From Luzula sylvatica (lineage: Eukaryota; Streptophyta; Magnoliopsida; Poales; Juncaceae): a DNA stretch of 64,000 nucleotides. Position numbers and translations under genes: made by a program. Shown one piece after another: positions 45,357-60,403 of the stretch; position 1 is the stretch's first letter, and the number at the start of each line of letters is the position of its first letter. The stretch spans positions 28,126,914-28,190,913 of the forward strand of contig OX326958.1 in NCBI GenBank assembly GCA_946800325.1, written 5' to 3'. The notes under the pieces were generated by a model. The model did not search any database. It saw nothing but the letters and a program-made list of their open reading frames with translations, and was not told where the DNA came from.

Positions 45357-45889
45357 TGCGCGAAGCGACAAGGGTAATTTCGTAATTTGGTTATTCTCGC
45401 TTCTTTCTTCGTCTCTCTGGTGAGATTGTGATTCTGCTTTCGGGGGAAATAGTAGGCTTCCCTTCTTTTCCTCATATAACCCTATAAATCTCACTATTTA
45501 TCACTACAACAGTAATAATTCCCAATTAGTAGTATATGGTTGCTTTTGATAAGAATATAAATAAGGAAATTTTTGAGGATATGTAAGTAAGAAAGAGTAA
45601 CCGTGGCTTGTGTGTAAAATGGAAGGTCCCATCAGGCCATCACTCGATCGTTGTATTTTTTTGCTAAGACCCGGTCTATACAACGATACGAAAGAACGGG
45701 AGTCTAACTTCGGATTATTGAAAAATCCGAGAATTACATTCCGTATGTTGTTATTAAGGCCATTGGTTTACATAAACCCTAACGCATCCCCGTCTTCCTC
45801 CTCTTTGTCGACCTTCTCCTCCACAAGAAGCCCGCGAAATCCCTTTTAATCTTCGAAACCCTAGATTTGAAGCCTGAAGGTTTACTATC
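45357..45889. promoter_or_regulatory. Divergent promoter region with telo-boxes
   Basis: 533 bp separate the start codons of the DRIP-like gene (-) and UTP11 (+). AAACCCTAA at 45774-45782 and AAACCCTAG at 45856-45864 are telo-box motifs, common close to the start of plant ribosome-biogenesis genes, and suit UTP11. A shared bidirectional promoter is inferred, not shown. Confidence 0.5.
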
Positions 45890-47250
45890 ATGTCGTCGCT
45901 GAGGAATGCTTTGCCTAGAAGGGCGCACAAGGAGCGATCTCAGCCGTGAGTCTAATTTTCGTTTCTTCATTCCGTAATTTTTCAGAATTGTTTAAAATGT
46001 TTAACTGTATTACAAGATGAATTTCGTGTTTTTTTCACAGTGAATCGAGGAAGAGATTTGGTATTCTTGAGAAGCACAAAGATTATGTTTTGAGAGCGAA
46101 AAATTTCCACACGAAACAAGAAACTTTAAAGGTATATTATTACTCTTTGGATATATTGCTTGCCTTTTATTGGTACTGAAGCACTTCAATTGAGCTCATT
46201 TTCACGCTAATCATTCAATCAATTAAACTACAAATTGAGAATTCATATGAAATTTCATTGTAATTATCGTCTTATTTACAGAGATTAAGGGAGAAAGCTG
46301 CAAATAGAAACCCAGATGAATTCTATTTTAAGATGATTAACACAAAAGTTGTAAATGGTGTTCATAAACCCAGGTATTTCATTTTTTTTTTATTAACTGT
46401 AAACCAAGGGGCTTTTGGGAAAATATGCATTTTCGTTTTTTTTAACATGAATAATTTGAGTTTATATCAGGGAGGAATCAAATAAGTACACGGAAGAGGA
46501 ACTTTTACTGATGAAAACTCAAGATATTGGTTATGTTCTTCAAAAAATTCAAAGTGAAAAGAAGGTACTTAAGTTCATCTCAAATATTTTTGAAAATAAT
46601 ATGAGCAAATTATCATTTGTTTATTTAATGTTTAATTATGTAGAAAGTTGAGAGGCTAAATTCATCACTTCATGCATTAGATAATCAACCTCCAAATAAA
46701 CATGTCTATTTTGCTGAAGATAGGTATTTATTTATTTATTTTACAATTTGAATCCATTTTTGCAATTTGAATTTGAACTTTTGTGTTTTATAGGCAAGAG
46801 GCGAAGGAAATAAAAGCAAAGGTATCGCAAGATCAAAATTTGCCAAAATTTGAAGACCTCCCTGAAAATATTAAAAGGTGAATGAATTTTCGTGTTTTTA
46901 TTTCACTAATCATATTTAAAAAGTTAATTTAGTATTATTAGAGAATGGAGATATTTGAGTATAAATATTATGTGTATTTTAGGAAAACAAGTATAGCTTA
47001 TAAGGAGCTTAAGGAAAGGAAAGAAAGGTTGCAAAAAATGGAGAAACTATATGCTGAAATGGCCTTGAAAAAAGAATTACAGGTTATTTTTTATTCTTAA
47101 TTTTTTTCTATCAGTATGGAAATTTGAATTTGAAATTGAAATATGATTTTGAAATAGAAACCAGGAAGAGTTCGCAAATTAAAGGAAGAAGAAATTGTTA
47201 ATCCTACAGATAAACCCGTTTACAAATGGAGAAGTGAAAGGAAAAGGTAA
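45890..47250 (+). CDS. UTP11, U3 snoRNA-associated protein 11
   Basis: Eight exons (45890-45945, 46041-46131, 46282-46373, 46471-46564, 46644-46723, 46794-46877, 46983-47082, 47158-47250) encode 229 aa, the normal Utp11 length. The start MSSLRNALPRRAHKERSQP, then RKRFGILEKHKDYVLRAK, NRNPDEFYFKM and the end KPVYKWRSERKR are family hallmarks. Utp11 is part of the small-subunit processome in the nucleolus and is needed for 18S pre-rRNA processing. The protein is strongly basic with predicted coiled-coil in the C-terminal half. All introns are short with GT/AG ends, and phases join cleanly. Telo-boxes lie just upstream. It ends 455 bp from the convergent SEC15 gene. Confidence 0.95.
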
Positions 47251-47704
47251 TAATTATTTTTTATTTATATTTTTTCTTGTTTTATTATTTTATTTCTTAT
47301 TTTTTTTTTTGTAGGTAATTTCTGTTTCCGAATCGAGAATTACACTTTTTATGGATGAAATCTTGTTTATTTTTTCGTTCTAATTATTTTGAGAAAACAT
47401 CTTAGCAAACATGTATGAATTCGATTATATTTTCTGAATTTATGATCTTCATCTCGCATACTTGTTCAATTTGTTCAAATCATCAAAAAATTATATTCTT
47501 CTCCAAATAGGCCTTGCAATGCAATACCAAAAAAACCAACTAAATAATACGAGTTAAGCATCAAAACATTAATATTAACAAACCAAGTTTCTAAAAGTAC
47601 CATCAAAACAAAGAAGAATTCAAAACCCAAAATCCAAAACCATCATCGAACAAAAAGAACCTCCCAAAAACCCACCATTCATTAGTAAAATCAGTAAAAA
47701 GGTC
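47251..47704. other. Convergent 3' region of UTP11 and SEC15
   Basis: AT-rich 3' flanks of two convergent genes. Polyadenylation-like AATAAA/AATATT words occur on both strands, but none stands out. No gene is seen. Confidence 0.45.
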
Positions 47705-50240
47705 TCAACTAAAATCCTTGAGTCGCCTCTTCAACACGTCCATAGATTTCTTCCTCGCATTTTGCTTCGTATTCCTATTCCCCAAACTCCCAAACAACCG
47801 ATCCGGCGAATCCTTAAACTTATCACAAATAATCGCAATCTTCTTATAATCCAACGCTCCGTAATTCTTCTCTCTAATCACCGGATTCATAAAATTCTCG
47901 GGCTGATTACTCAACAACAAATTCACAATTTGTCGCAATTCCACCAAACAATCCCCGAAGTTCGTCTCCTTGTTCAATTCGCTCACCCCGCTACTCAAAT
48001 ACCTCTCCTCTGCGAAATTCTCCAACAATTTCAAATCGATGTCGATTCCCATCACCGAATTCACATTGAACCGCTTCAAACCGTCGCTCGTAAACGCGGT
48101 TATGATCGAGTCCGATACGTGGCCCAACGACCCGATCATGATCTTGTAAATCGCGTCGATTGGCAGAATTTGTTGCGCCGCCGAATAGACCGAGTCCACG
48201 TAGACCAAAACCTCGTTCATGTAATCGTTCGCGTGTTCGGGAATATCGTCGGTAATCCAATTAATATTATTTAGTTGCATCATTATTTCGTCCAATTTAT
48301 TGTTGATTAGATCCAAAAGGGTATTATACGCCGCATTTTGCGACGCTTTTAAAACGGCTTTGGCGAATAAACTTCCATGTGGCCTTTCCACGACCCGTTT
48401 GGGTAATCCACATAATTTCGCCGCTTGAGCGAGAAAGAAATTATCGCATGCGTTTTCATAAATTGAAATATTCGAAGCGATTTGCATCGCTTGAGGTACC
48501 TCGAAATTACCGCTATGAATTATGGTGAGTAGCGAATCGTTCAAAACTTCGATTAAAAGCTTGTCTAGATACTTTTTCACCACTTCGTAGAAATTTACGA
48601 TTGCACCACCAGAAAAGGACAAAAAACTAACCGAGTCCTCGATGAAGGATCTTATGACTCGGCACGTATCCGGTACCGATAAAGAGAAAGGCGCCACGAA
48701 TGGAAAAACCGGTACGAAATCGATTGGTAATAAATTAAATGATAATATATGCATGTTATACTCATATTCTTTCTTCATCACCATTTGCTCGTAATTATCG
48801 TTCGTGAATATCTCCTTAATTTGATTCCTGCATTGTTTAATTAACTTCTCGTGATATTTATCGCGGGTTTTATCCAGAATTTCGAGCAAGGGACCAGTAC
48901 GGTACCCGTACCGTTTCAAAGTGGTACCTAATAAACTCACGTAGTCTTTGATCAACAAAAGGTGACTCGCAGTGTCCAATTTGGAGAATTGGTACTCGAG
49001 GACACTTGTCATCTTCGCAATGGCCGATTCGAACGTGGACTCGACTTGCTCCTCTGACAACAAACCGCCAGCTGTCCTTAAAACCCTATCCTCTACAATG
49101 AAAAACCCTGCGATTTGACCTAAATAGGGTTGATGAGACTCTAAAAAGGGAGTCGAGCCCGAAACTTGGAGATCAAGATTCAATTGCATGATTCGATTCT
49201 TGTGATAATACTCGCGAAATTTCTCGGCGATTCCGAGGCAAGTGTAAATATGGTATGCTTTGTAAACGGGGGTTAAGCTGAAATCTAATGGAGAGTCCTT
49301 TTCGATGTCTAACGAAGAGTTCAGAGTGTAGATGCAATCGTTAAATGCTGCGGAACCGTTGCGGGAATTTTCTTCGGCTTCTCTCTGACGCGCTCGTGTT
49401 TCTTCCTCCTTTTGACGCGAGGTGGCGGTCTGACGAATCGCCAGCTGGCCAATTTCTTTTGCGGTGGATCTTATGTGGACCAACCAATCGTTGAACTCGT
49501 TGCATATCTTTTTCTCTATGAGGAGTTTAATTGTGGGGACTTGTTTGGATATTAAATTTTTTAGGGTTTTTAGAGGGATTATTTCCGGATATTCTTTTTC
49601 GATTTGATCAAGGGTTTTTAAAGCCGCGTAGATTTTTCCTTCTGACACGTGGCGATTACTTGTCATGCATAAACTCGTCATTTTCACACATACCTATTAT
49701 ATAATAATCATTTCCTAATTAGTAATTAGTTATAAATACGAGGGTAAATTTGTAAAAAGTACCGTTAGGGCGAGAATGGCTTCGCCAACATTTTTTTTGA
49801 CGGAATATAATTCGATTAATTCCTCTAATTTGGACAAAAGAACGACGCCAACTTCTTGTAATCGCGAATTTTCCAAAGTTAAATTGCTTTTGAGATTATC
49901 TGCATCGACTAAGACTCCGCGCAATTCATCGACGGCTCGGATGAATTTTTCGTAATGGAGTTTGCAGAGCTCTTCGATTTCGATTTCTTTGTTCTTTACT
50001 ATGGTTTTCAAATGGTGCACCAAAGAATCGGGCTTTCCAGATTCGAACACGTGGCGGATAATTGGACCCTGTTTGTTAAAATTGGTGATTAGTATTTATT
50101 TGGTTTGTTTGTAATTTGAGTTTTTTCTTTTGAGAGAAATGGAAGAGTACCACATCCTCTCCATTTGCAATGGAGGCGGCGAGGCCAGAGCTGATAGCGC
50201 CATCACCTCCATTCTCTACTACTGTTCGCTTCTTGGACAT
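47705..50240 (-). CDS. SEC15, exocyst subunit
   Basis: Three exons (50240-50151, 50068-49763, 49693-47705) encode 794 aa, the usual Sec15 length. The N-terminal exons hold VGPIIRHVFESGKPDSLVHH and EELCKLHYEKFIRAVDELRG. The large third exon covers the body, with AGFFIVEDRVLRTAGGLLSE and DPYKKV-like helical modules, and ends ENFMNPVIREKNYGALDYKK, then FGSLGNRNTKQNARKKSMDV. Sec15 links Rab GTPase-bearing vesicles to the octameric exocyst at the plasma membrane during polarised secretion and cell-plate formation. A nearly single-exon body with two small 5' exons is unusual only in layout. The choice between SEC15A and SEC15B types is not made. A minus-strand leader and probable 5'-UTR intron extend toward 50.6 kb. 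Confidence 0.95.
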
Positions 50241-51238
50241 TGTTTCTTCAATTGGGACCCCTTGAATGGGAATTATAAGAGAGTAATATTAGCAATGAAG
50301 ATTACTCCATTGAAATTGAAGCTCGTTATGATTAAAATCAAGAAAAGGACGAAACAAAAAAACTACGATTGTGAATTCTAAGATTAAATCAAAATAGGCA
50401 AATAACGATGTTATAAACCAATAAACACAATCTCAAAGAAATCCCACACAAAAAGATTATAAAATAGCTAACCCTAACTCGGCTGATTCGTTCACAATCA
50501 CCTTTTAATTCGATTTTAACACTAACCTCTTTGTAAAAAAATCGAAAAATCAAAGACCAATAATTAGCACAACAATATAGACTGCGGGAGGCGAGATCAT
50601 ACCTTATCGCACGAGAAAAATGGACAGAAATGGATAATCTTTTCTATTTTGGGAATTTTTTGTGTTCGCAAGAGAGGGAAAGGGGAGAGCTTTTTGGGAG
50701 GGATTAAGCTCATAAACGGCCTTCAATCCTAATAATATTCACAAAATTACTAAAACCCCCTTAACTTTCTAAAAATATCAGTATCACCCTTCCACATTTT
50801 CGAATATACCCCTGACACGTTCAGATTTATTTTATTCGTTTTAGCACGTGCACATTATGGTGTCAATTTATTTATTGCACGCATCACATTTTTTATTCGT
50901 TCAGATTTACAGTTGTTATTCTTTCCAAAAATATATTGATTTGAATATTTCATGAACCAAAACCAGAATTAAAGAAATCAAATATCAGACTCGTAATTAC
51001 AAAAAAACCGCTCGCCATTTTATTTCAAGCAAAGTATCGCGAACACAACAAAATTTATAACGAACATTATATCGATACATGCACAATTATAATTATAATT
51101 ATATATCTTCGAGCGTCCATTTATGATATTTGTTTTGTACCGTCCTAAGAATGCCTGCAATACGAACAAATTTTCATTTAATTAAAAAAAAATATAAGCA
51201 CGACAAAATAAATCATAAAAAAAAATACCTCCATTAAA
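50241..51238. other. Region between SEC15 and glutathione reductase
   Basis: It contains the SEC15 leader and promoter side (50241-50700, with a GATCATACCTTATCGC donor-like site on the minus strand near 50600) and the AT-rich 3' flank of the reductase gene. No further gene is seen. Confidence 0.45.
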
Positions 51239-53447
<2,209 letters not shown>

Positions 53448-53690
53448 TGCTGAGCTCGAGCTTCTGCTCTCGTCCTTGAGAGAATAAAATCGTGTTGGTT
53501 TTCACCTCTTCGTTTGTTTTGTTCAGTTGGATATTATGTTAATGGGCTTCAACAAAGTAAGGTCTGTTTGAATTATCTTCAAACTCACCCAATAATAATA
53601 ATAATACTAATAATAATAATTTATTCGTCTGAAGCCACATTCATAATGATTATTCATGGTTTTTGACTTTTAAATTTTGTGACCTTGTTT
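53448..53690. other. Promoter side of the glutathione reductase gene
   Basis: It carries the minus-strand leader and upstream DNA, with an (AAT)n tract at 53591-53622. No TATA box is assigned. Confidence 0.35.
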
Positions 53691-54900
53691 AATAAAATAC
53701 ATTAATATTATAATTAATTACTTAATACATGTATTTTGTATGACCACTTATAATCATTTGTAAATACTAATTTGAACCGTTAGATCTCGTGGTGGAGTTT
53801 GATCTCAATAATTATTTTTTTGTTAGATTTTTTAAAAATAATATTTTGTATAATCATTTATGTATTATTATTTTACATCATGTTTTAAACATTTTTAGAA
53901 AATCATATCATTTTACATTAATGACGTATATTATTATTATTAGTTTGGTTCACATTAGACTAAATCTATTACTAAATTGTTTAACATTTAACATAAGATT
54001 ATATTATCAAATGTGAATGCAATGGAAGATGAAAAGTGTATATATAAAATAGTAGTAACTTAATATATAATATTATAAAACATACAACATATATTAGTAT
54101 TATTTTTAGAAACTTAAATTTAAAAATTCATCAAATATATTCATTTTAATTTTATCTTTATTTTGACATCCATATTAGCATAGTTCATACGTACCATTGT
54201 TCATAATTTGAATTTGTAAACATATTATGTAAGAAAATATAATGCAAACAATGCATATTTAATTTTTATTTTTTTTTGAGTAAATTCGGAGAGGGCTCAA
54301 AGTCCCCCTTCCAAACACAATCTCCTTTTTTTATTTTTTTTTATTACAAACCCGTAGGCCACACACTCTATTCACTCATTTAACATTTAATCTATAATCC
54401 AGTGTCCCCGCCGGGAATCGAACCCCACACCTCTCGCTCCCTAGCCAAGAGGTGTGACCAACTAGGTTAACTCTAGTTGGTGCATATTTAATTTTAAGTA
54501 TATTTAATTTACATAATATAATTTTAAGTATTATTATTTATTTGTAGAAAAATTAGATCTATAAGAATCTCATATAATACTAACTATATTATATTTGTGT
54601 TTTTAACAAAATAAATTTCATATTATTTTTTTTTAAAAACTAATAGAATTAAAAAAATAGTTTATTCATCTAATTAACTTCTTAAACTTATAAACACCTA
54701 TCAAATAGTATTGTTATTTAAAAAAAAAAATCATATGATACAAAATAATTTGTATTTATGTTTAGTCTAAATTAATTTTGATGTTATTTATTAATTACTC
54801 CCACTATTAAATTTGATATTATTATAATTTTCATTGCATTTTGAATCAATACAAAAATATTTATACTATATAATTAATGATGTGTTACTACATATGCCGC
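53690..54900. repeat. AT-rich dispersed repeat, copy 2, with nested SINE
   Basis: The part to about 54250 runs parallel to 4640-5085. Similarity is then interrupted by the SINE at 54267-54480. The sequence downstream of the SINE has no clear match in copy 1. Non-coding. Confidence 0.55.
54267..54480 (-). mobile_element. tRNA-derived SINE with a perfect target duplication
   Basis: On the minus strand the 214-bp element starts CCAACTAGAG and has an A-box-like TAACCTAGTTGG (54458-54469) and a perfect B-box GGTTCGATTCC (54414-54424), the internal Pol III promoter of tRNA-derived SINEs. It ends in a run of A (T-rich on the plus strand at 54268-54277). Identical 15-bp direct repeats TGCATATTTAATTTT flank it (54252-54266 and 54481-54495), which shows target-primed reverse transcription. 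It is full-length in appearance and probably recent. Confidence 0.92.
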
Positions 54901-55195
54901 ATAATTCATTATTTTTATATTTGATATTATATTAAATATTGTGAACAATGATATAACATGTGTTGTTATGTTTTTTTGTAAAATTATATTATATCTTATA
55001 TTTTATTATATAATAATACTAATATAAGTGTTATTATTTGATTAAACACATGAGATTTTTTGTTCTCATAATGTAAAATAATTGTAAAAGATATGAATAA
55101 TGATAGATAAATGAGTTCTAAAATTTTATTTAAGATGACATTATCAATATTATCATACAAATGTGTAATTTGTATTATAATGAAAAAACATAATT

Positions 55196-55241
55196 AACAT
55201 ACTCGCCGTGGCGCCGCCGCGTAGCGCGAGTATTTTCCTAA
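55196..55241 (+). mobile_element. Helitron-like 3' terminus
   Basis: ACTCGCCGTGGCGCC then GCCGCGTAGCGCGAG forms a GC-rich imperfect hairpin (CTCGC/GCGAG stem) in otherwise AT-rich DNA. It is followed after seven bases by CTAA and then T, as expected for a Helitron end (hairpin, CTRR, insertion between A and T). The matching 5' TC end was not located, so element length is unknown. Confidence 0.4.
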
Positions 55242-55265
55242 TAATAATAATAATAATAATAATAA
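55242..55265. repeat. (TAA)n tract
   Basis: A short trinucleotide tract directly after the Helitron-like end. Confidence 0.8.
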
Positions 55266-55454
55266 TTTAATCATCCTAAACAATTACATTGACAATGAGG
55301 AAACTAATTGTTTGCCAACAATTTACTATTCACTAACCAATACAAAAAACAAAGAAAATTAAATTGTTTCATTTTTCCTTCCTTCTTTCATTCATTCTTT
55401 CCAAGAACTCGAATACATAACGAAAAAAGGAGATTTTGCAGAATTAACGCATTA

Positions 55455-56442
55455 TTATATGCCTTCATTCTCGGCAATAACAATGAGAGAGTCATTCGTT
55501 CCTAGTGAGAGCGGTTCGTCCTTGTTGCTCGGATTTATCACCTAAAAATAAAAATTAGGTTAATTAACAAAAAGATCCAAAACAAACAATAATTACAAAA
55601 TACTTGTTTGTTATCTTTGACGTATCCAATAGCGACTTCACGTCTCAAAACCGCCCGTTCCGACAGCTCTTTAAAAGAGGGAGTCTCGTCGTCCTTTTTA
55701 TAAAACCCTATTTCCTGAATATTATTTAATCATTTTGTAATTAGAATAATTAAGAGTATTATTATCTAAGTTAATTAAACTTACCTTAATATATATCTCG
55801 TCCCCTTCTGAATTAAGAATATCTTTCCACACCTCATTTAAGTCAGTACACTCGGCCACTGCATAAATAATATTATTAAAAGGGTAAATATGATATTTTG
55901 GGTTTTGGGAAGGGTAAATATGAAATTCAAGCGAGATTTAGAAGAAATAAAACCTTGGGCCGTTACGAGGCTCATAATTTCCTCTGAACCGATGAAAGAA
56001 AGGTTTGGCCTTATTTTCGAAATCTACCATAAATAAAATAGAATATTGTTATTTTTGAATAAAAATGATAAATAAATGTACTGAAAAATTACTTGTTTGC
56101 CCAATCTCGTGTCCACAATTTCAGATACTAAATTTTCAACTTTAATTCCAAGTTGATTGCAAATATTTTCGGCAAGAAGTAAACAATAAGCCGAATGTTT
56201 ATCTGCCTGCGATGGATCTGCAAAATATACATTTAATTAATTTATAAATATATATTTTTAATAAATATATATTTATTCATACCTCCAATTAGCCATTCTC
56301 GATCAGTAATTACAACTATAGAGAGAGGAATATTTTTGTCCTTTACTGATTTTCTTATGTTTATTATCGCATCTTTTAGTGTCTCGTAATTCACTGGGCT
56401 CCCTACCTTCATTTTCACAAATTTATTTATTTTATAATAATG

Positions 56443-56522
<80 letters not shown>

Positions 56523-59500
56523 TTTACATACACGATGAGAGACTGCGATATTTTTGAAGTTGGTTTGTGAGACTGGATTAACAATACTGTTTCTATCTTG
56601 AATCGAAGCTTCAGACAGAATTTCCTGAAATTAAAAATATATATATAATTTGAAAAAATATAATATAATATAATAAAATGTATAAAGTTTGAACTTACCA
56701 TATAGCTACCAGGACCAAGATATTCTTCGTATTCTCTAATCATATCATTAACTTTAGGTCTCCAACCAATCATAAGTATGCATTCTCTCGGTCCCAAATG
56801 CAATTCATTTGTCTGCACAAAGTTATAATTAATTGAAAATAAATTGAAATGAAATAAATTTGAAATTAAAAAACCTTGGAGCGAGGTTTCGAAGTGCGTT
56901 GAAGAATTCTACTGAGGCGCAATTCCTTCAATTCTAGAGATTCAGATTCTTCCAAATTCGAAGAACTCGTATCATTTGGGAGTAAACTTCGTAGATTTTT
57001 CACTCCATTAACAGGACATAAAATAAGAAGCTACAAAAATTCAAAAAAAGTTTATATACGAGACATTAAATTACTTTATATTAAATAAATAGATATAATT
57101 TGGTAAAGTCGAATACTTTATCTGATTCTTTTATTTCTTCGTCTTCAAATGGGTGAAATATTATCTTTCCTGATCTGAATATCCCACATACAACTCCCTA
57201 TAAAATAAATAAATATTAATTCATCATAAATATCGATAAATTTCGAGAAAATATAGTAATTTAATTTTTTTTAATTTTTTTAAAATACCTCTTGAATTAT
57301 TCGTCTCACGAGCTTATACTTCACACCGACTAAATCAGAAGAGCTATACAAATTAAACACATTCTCTGAACCAAAAATTCAAAACTAAATCAGCGAAAAT
57401 TACGTATTAATTTAAACGAGTAAAATTTCGGAAATATTATATTTATTTTTTTACTTCGGTAATTAAGTAAATGACGGTAAATTTTAATGAGCCCTTTTTC
57501 GCGTGAACATTGAACGAATAATTTCGAAGTCACCATTTCTACTGGTTGTATATTTAATCCTGATATTGACTTTAATAAATCACATGTTCCTCCATTCGAA
57601 GCCTACAAATTCACAAAATTAAAATAAATAAAATAAAATAAAATCTTTTTAATAATATACCGTTTTAATACCTCGATAATGGTAGGTACCGATGAAATCT
57701 TTGTAAGAGGTTGAAGGGCCAAGAGAGAGAGAAACGCATCGGTATCCACTTCGTACCTACAAATATGAAATTTGAGAAATCAAATTTGAAATTTTGAAAT
57801 TTGAATTCAAATTCAAATTTATAACCTATCATTTCTTGAGGGAAGAATGATTATTGCTTTGGCTTTATTCGCCGCGGCTCTCTCGAATGATTTTGTCATG
57901 CTCAAACTACAGCTGTAATTTTACATAAGTATTTTTAAATATTGTAAGGTTATATTTGATATTTTACAAAATAAATAATGAATATAATGAATTAATACCT
58001 TTTAGTGAAGACATCTATATGGTTAAAATCTTTAGTCATGGAATCTCCAAGCATTTCTATTTGCTTTCTCGGCAAATCAGACAAAAGTAGAATTCTTTGC
58101 TTCCTTATATTTTAAAAATAAATATATATATTTATTAATTATTCATAAACCAAAAAAATTATGCAAAAAATTGCAAACAAAATTGGAACAATATAGGGAC
58201 GATTTTGAAAAAAAATGAAATGAAGGAATTACCTTGAGGTGGCGGTACCGATACGAATTGCAGATTCGTGGAATTTATTTAATTGTTTTAAAATAAATAA
58301 AAGATGGCTATTAATTCCACAAATAATAATGTGATCCTTTTCTATCACATGTAACTGCGCACCTTGTCTTATTTTTTGCATATGATTCTACCAAAAAATA
58401 ATTAATTCATCAGTTACATAGGGGCATTTATGATATTTTCAAAAAAAAAAAAAAACTACTCTGAATTGTTCGGTTGTGGTACCGAGGAGGCGAGAATAAA
58501 ATAAAATGCCCCAAATTGCCAGCGTAAAACCTAGAAGCTTCTCTATTCGTGTCTTTTGCTGTCAAAGGGAATATTCAAACTTTAGGGGGTTTTCTGTAAA
58601 TTTACCTAAAATTAATGGACTTACGCGTAAATGAGTAGAAGAAGAACAAAGACAAGCCCACGCTTCCCAAAAGCACTCATCTAGACTTTGTTTCTTATTT
58701 CTAATCAAATCATTTACTTAAAATTAGAAAATATAAATTATATTTATTTATTTAGAAGAAAAAAAAAAAAAAATGTACCGTATATTGTAAAAAATGAAAC
58801 CACCAATAATGACAAAAGAGAAGCACGCCACGAATAAAACCACAAATGACCTAAAAAAATACACAAAAGATTTAATTGTAAAAAAATGGTATTAAATCAT
58901 TAAAAAGATTTAATTAATTAAACATACATGCCAATATTTCGTTCGAGTCGCACGTTGAAAAGATAATAGAGGCGAGAAATACTCCATTTAATATCTTGTA
59001 AAGTGGGCAATTTCACGTCTAACTGGAGAGGGGCTGGTTTCTTCAACGCGTCAGAAATGCACGCGAAGGGCAAATTCGTAATTTGACCAAATGGTAATGT
59101 TTTTGATTCTATCATGTTTGTGAGTACTCTCGATATGAAGTAGAAGATCGTGTATTGCGTGGTAGTTTCGCCATTAGGTCCCTGCAATTTGGCATTATCG
59201 CTCGAAACATGAGTTTCGGGGGTATTTTTGTCATTCGATCTTGTTGGAGTTGGTAATCTTTTTCCTGTAATGAAATGCGAAATTGAGAAGAAAGAATTGA
59301 ATTTAATGATTCTGAAGAGTAATGTTTGTATAAATTTAATCGATCGAGAAGTATTTGAAGTACCTTTTAAGTTGTGAGAACAGTATAGAAAGGGGGTTCC
59401 TGAATAATTTCGATAATGTCTATGAACATTAATAAACCTGAATTTATAGGAAAATAAGTTTGTGTTAGTACTTCTTTATTGCTTGGAATGAAAGGAGTAA

Positions 59501-59841
59501 AATTGTTATTACATTTTGGTCCTGCAACTTTTGAGAAATTATTTTTGCTAAAACTAAGTTTAAAATTGTACTACAAATTTATGACAATGCAATTTGAGTT
59601 TTTTTTTTCAATTTCTAATTTTTCATTTCTTATCCTTTTCAATTTCCAAATTAAAATCACTATTTTATTGGAGCAAACGAAAATATCAAAAATGAGCACA
59701 AAAAGAAGTAAAAACTAAAAAAAATCAGGGATATAAATACAAAGTACAGAGCACAAACCTCAATGGCGAGCGATTTGTATTGGATAGTGATTTCAGCGGA
59801 AGAGTCGAAGAAGAACTCCAGGAAGAAGCAGATAGATTCAT
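55455..59841 (-). CDS. PEC1/POLLUX-like plastid envelope ion channel
   Basis: Twenty-two exons join in frame to 810 aa: 59841-59759, 59437-59364, 59264-58928, 58850-58779, 58700-58625, 58558-58460, 58387-58233, 58103-57999, 57912-57826, 57756-57672, 57602-57455, 57365-57289, 57197-57117, 57030-56875, 56812-56699, 56624-56532, 56406-56283, 56217-56093, 56023-55954, 55858-55785, 55714-55604, 55541-55455. The Ser-rich N-terminus looks like a transit peptide. Membrane segments lie in exon 4 ([17 protein letters not shown]) and exon 6. The pore-side and RCK-like regions follow, with [60 protein letters not shown] and [11 protein letters not shown]. It matches Arabidopsis POLLUX-like 1/2 (PEC1/PEC2), linked to stress-triggered stromal calcium release, in length (about 810) and motifs as recalled. 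The ATG at 59841 is the first after an in-frame stop. Confidence 0.93.
56444..56520. repeat. (CA)n microsatellite in a PEC1-like intron
   Basis: A 77-bp pure CA/GT tract lies in intron 16. On the coding strand it is (GT)n beginning about 10 bases after the GTATGT donor at 56531, close enough to offer alternative GT sites. Confidence 0.95.
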
Positions 59842-60220
59842 CTGCGACCTCAACTCGCCAAACCCTTTCAACAATTTGTCTTTAGATTTTCAGAAATGCC
59901 AACGAAAGATAATTAATCTACTCGTCTTTTGCTTGAAATTTGAAATTTGAAATTGGCTATTTTCTATTTTTTATGTGAGTCATGAATATGATGATAAATG
60001 TCAACTTAGCTTATACACACACACTCGTACTGGAGAGCGCGGGCAAGAAGCAGAAGATTCACCGCTCCTCTCCTGTCGTACAACACTGGAGAGATCTGTT
60101 CAAAACTGACACAACAGGAGATCTCCTGCTCATTATTATTTTACTGTTTGGGCTTCCGTGTACAGACTAAATAATATAGGGAGCATATATGGTACCCCCA
60201 GATCCACCGCGCCATTCACG
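59842..60220. other. Upstream region of the PEC1-like gene
   Basis: It includes the leader side of the channel gene. A 62-codon plus-strand frame (59982-60170) lacks recognisable similarity. A CTGGAGAGATC/AGGAGATCTCC self-complementary patch lies near 60090-60125. Confidence 0.35.
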
Positions 60221-60222
60221 AT

Positions 60223-60239
60223 GGGGGGGGGGGGGGGGG
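60223..60239. repeat. G homopolymer tract
   Basis: A run of 17 G within GC-richer DNA. The length is prone to sequencing error. Confidence 0.8.
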
Positions 60240-60403
60240 CAATACACATCTCCAAACATTGCATCCAAGTCCGTATTAACCATTAATTAAAATTATTAAT
60301 TTTGATACAAATGCATTAACCGGTAATTAACTTTGAATTAACTATTAATTGAAATTTGAATTAACCAACAATCGAAAATGTTGGGTGCAATTTGGGGAGA
60401 TCA

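Noticed and set aside
47762..48274. 170-codon plus-strand frame
   Set aside because: Complement of the SEC15 coding exon; SEC15 shows clear family motifs on the other strand.
54405..54480. tRNA gene
   Set aside because: A- and B-boxes are present, but there is no cloverleaf-like complete tRNA. The A-tail and target duplication show a SINE.
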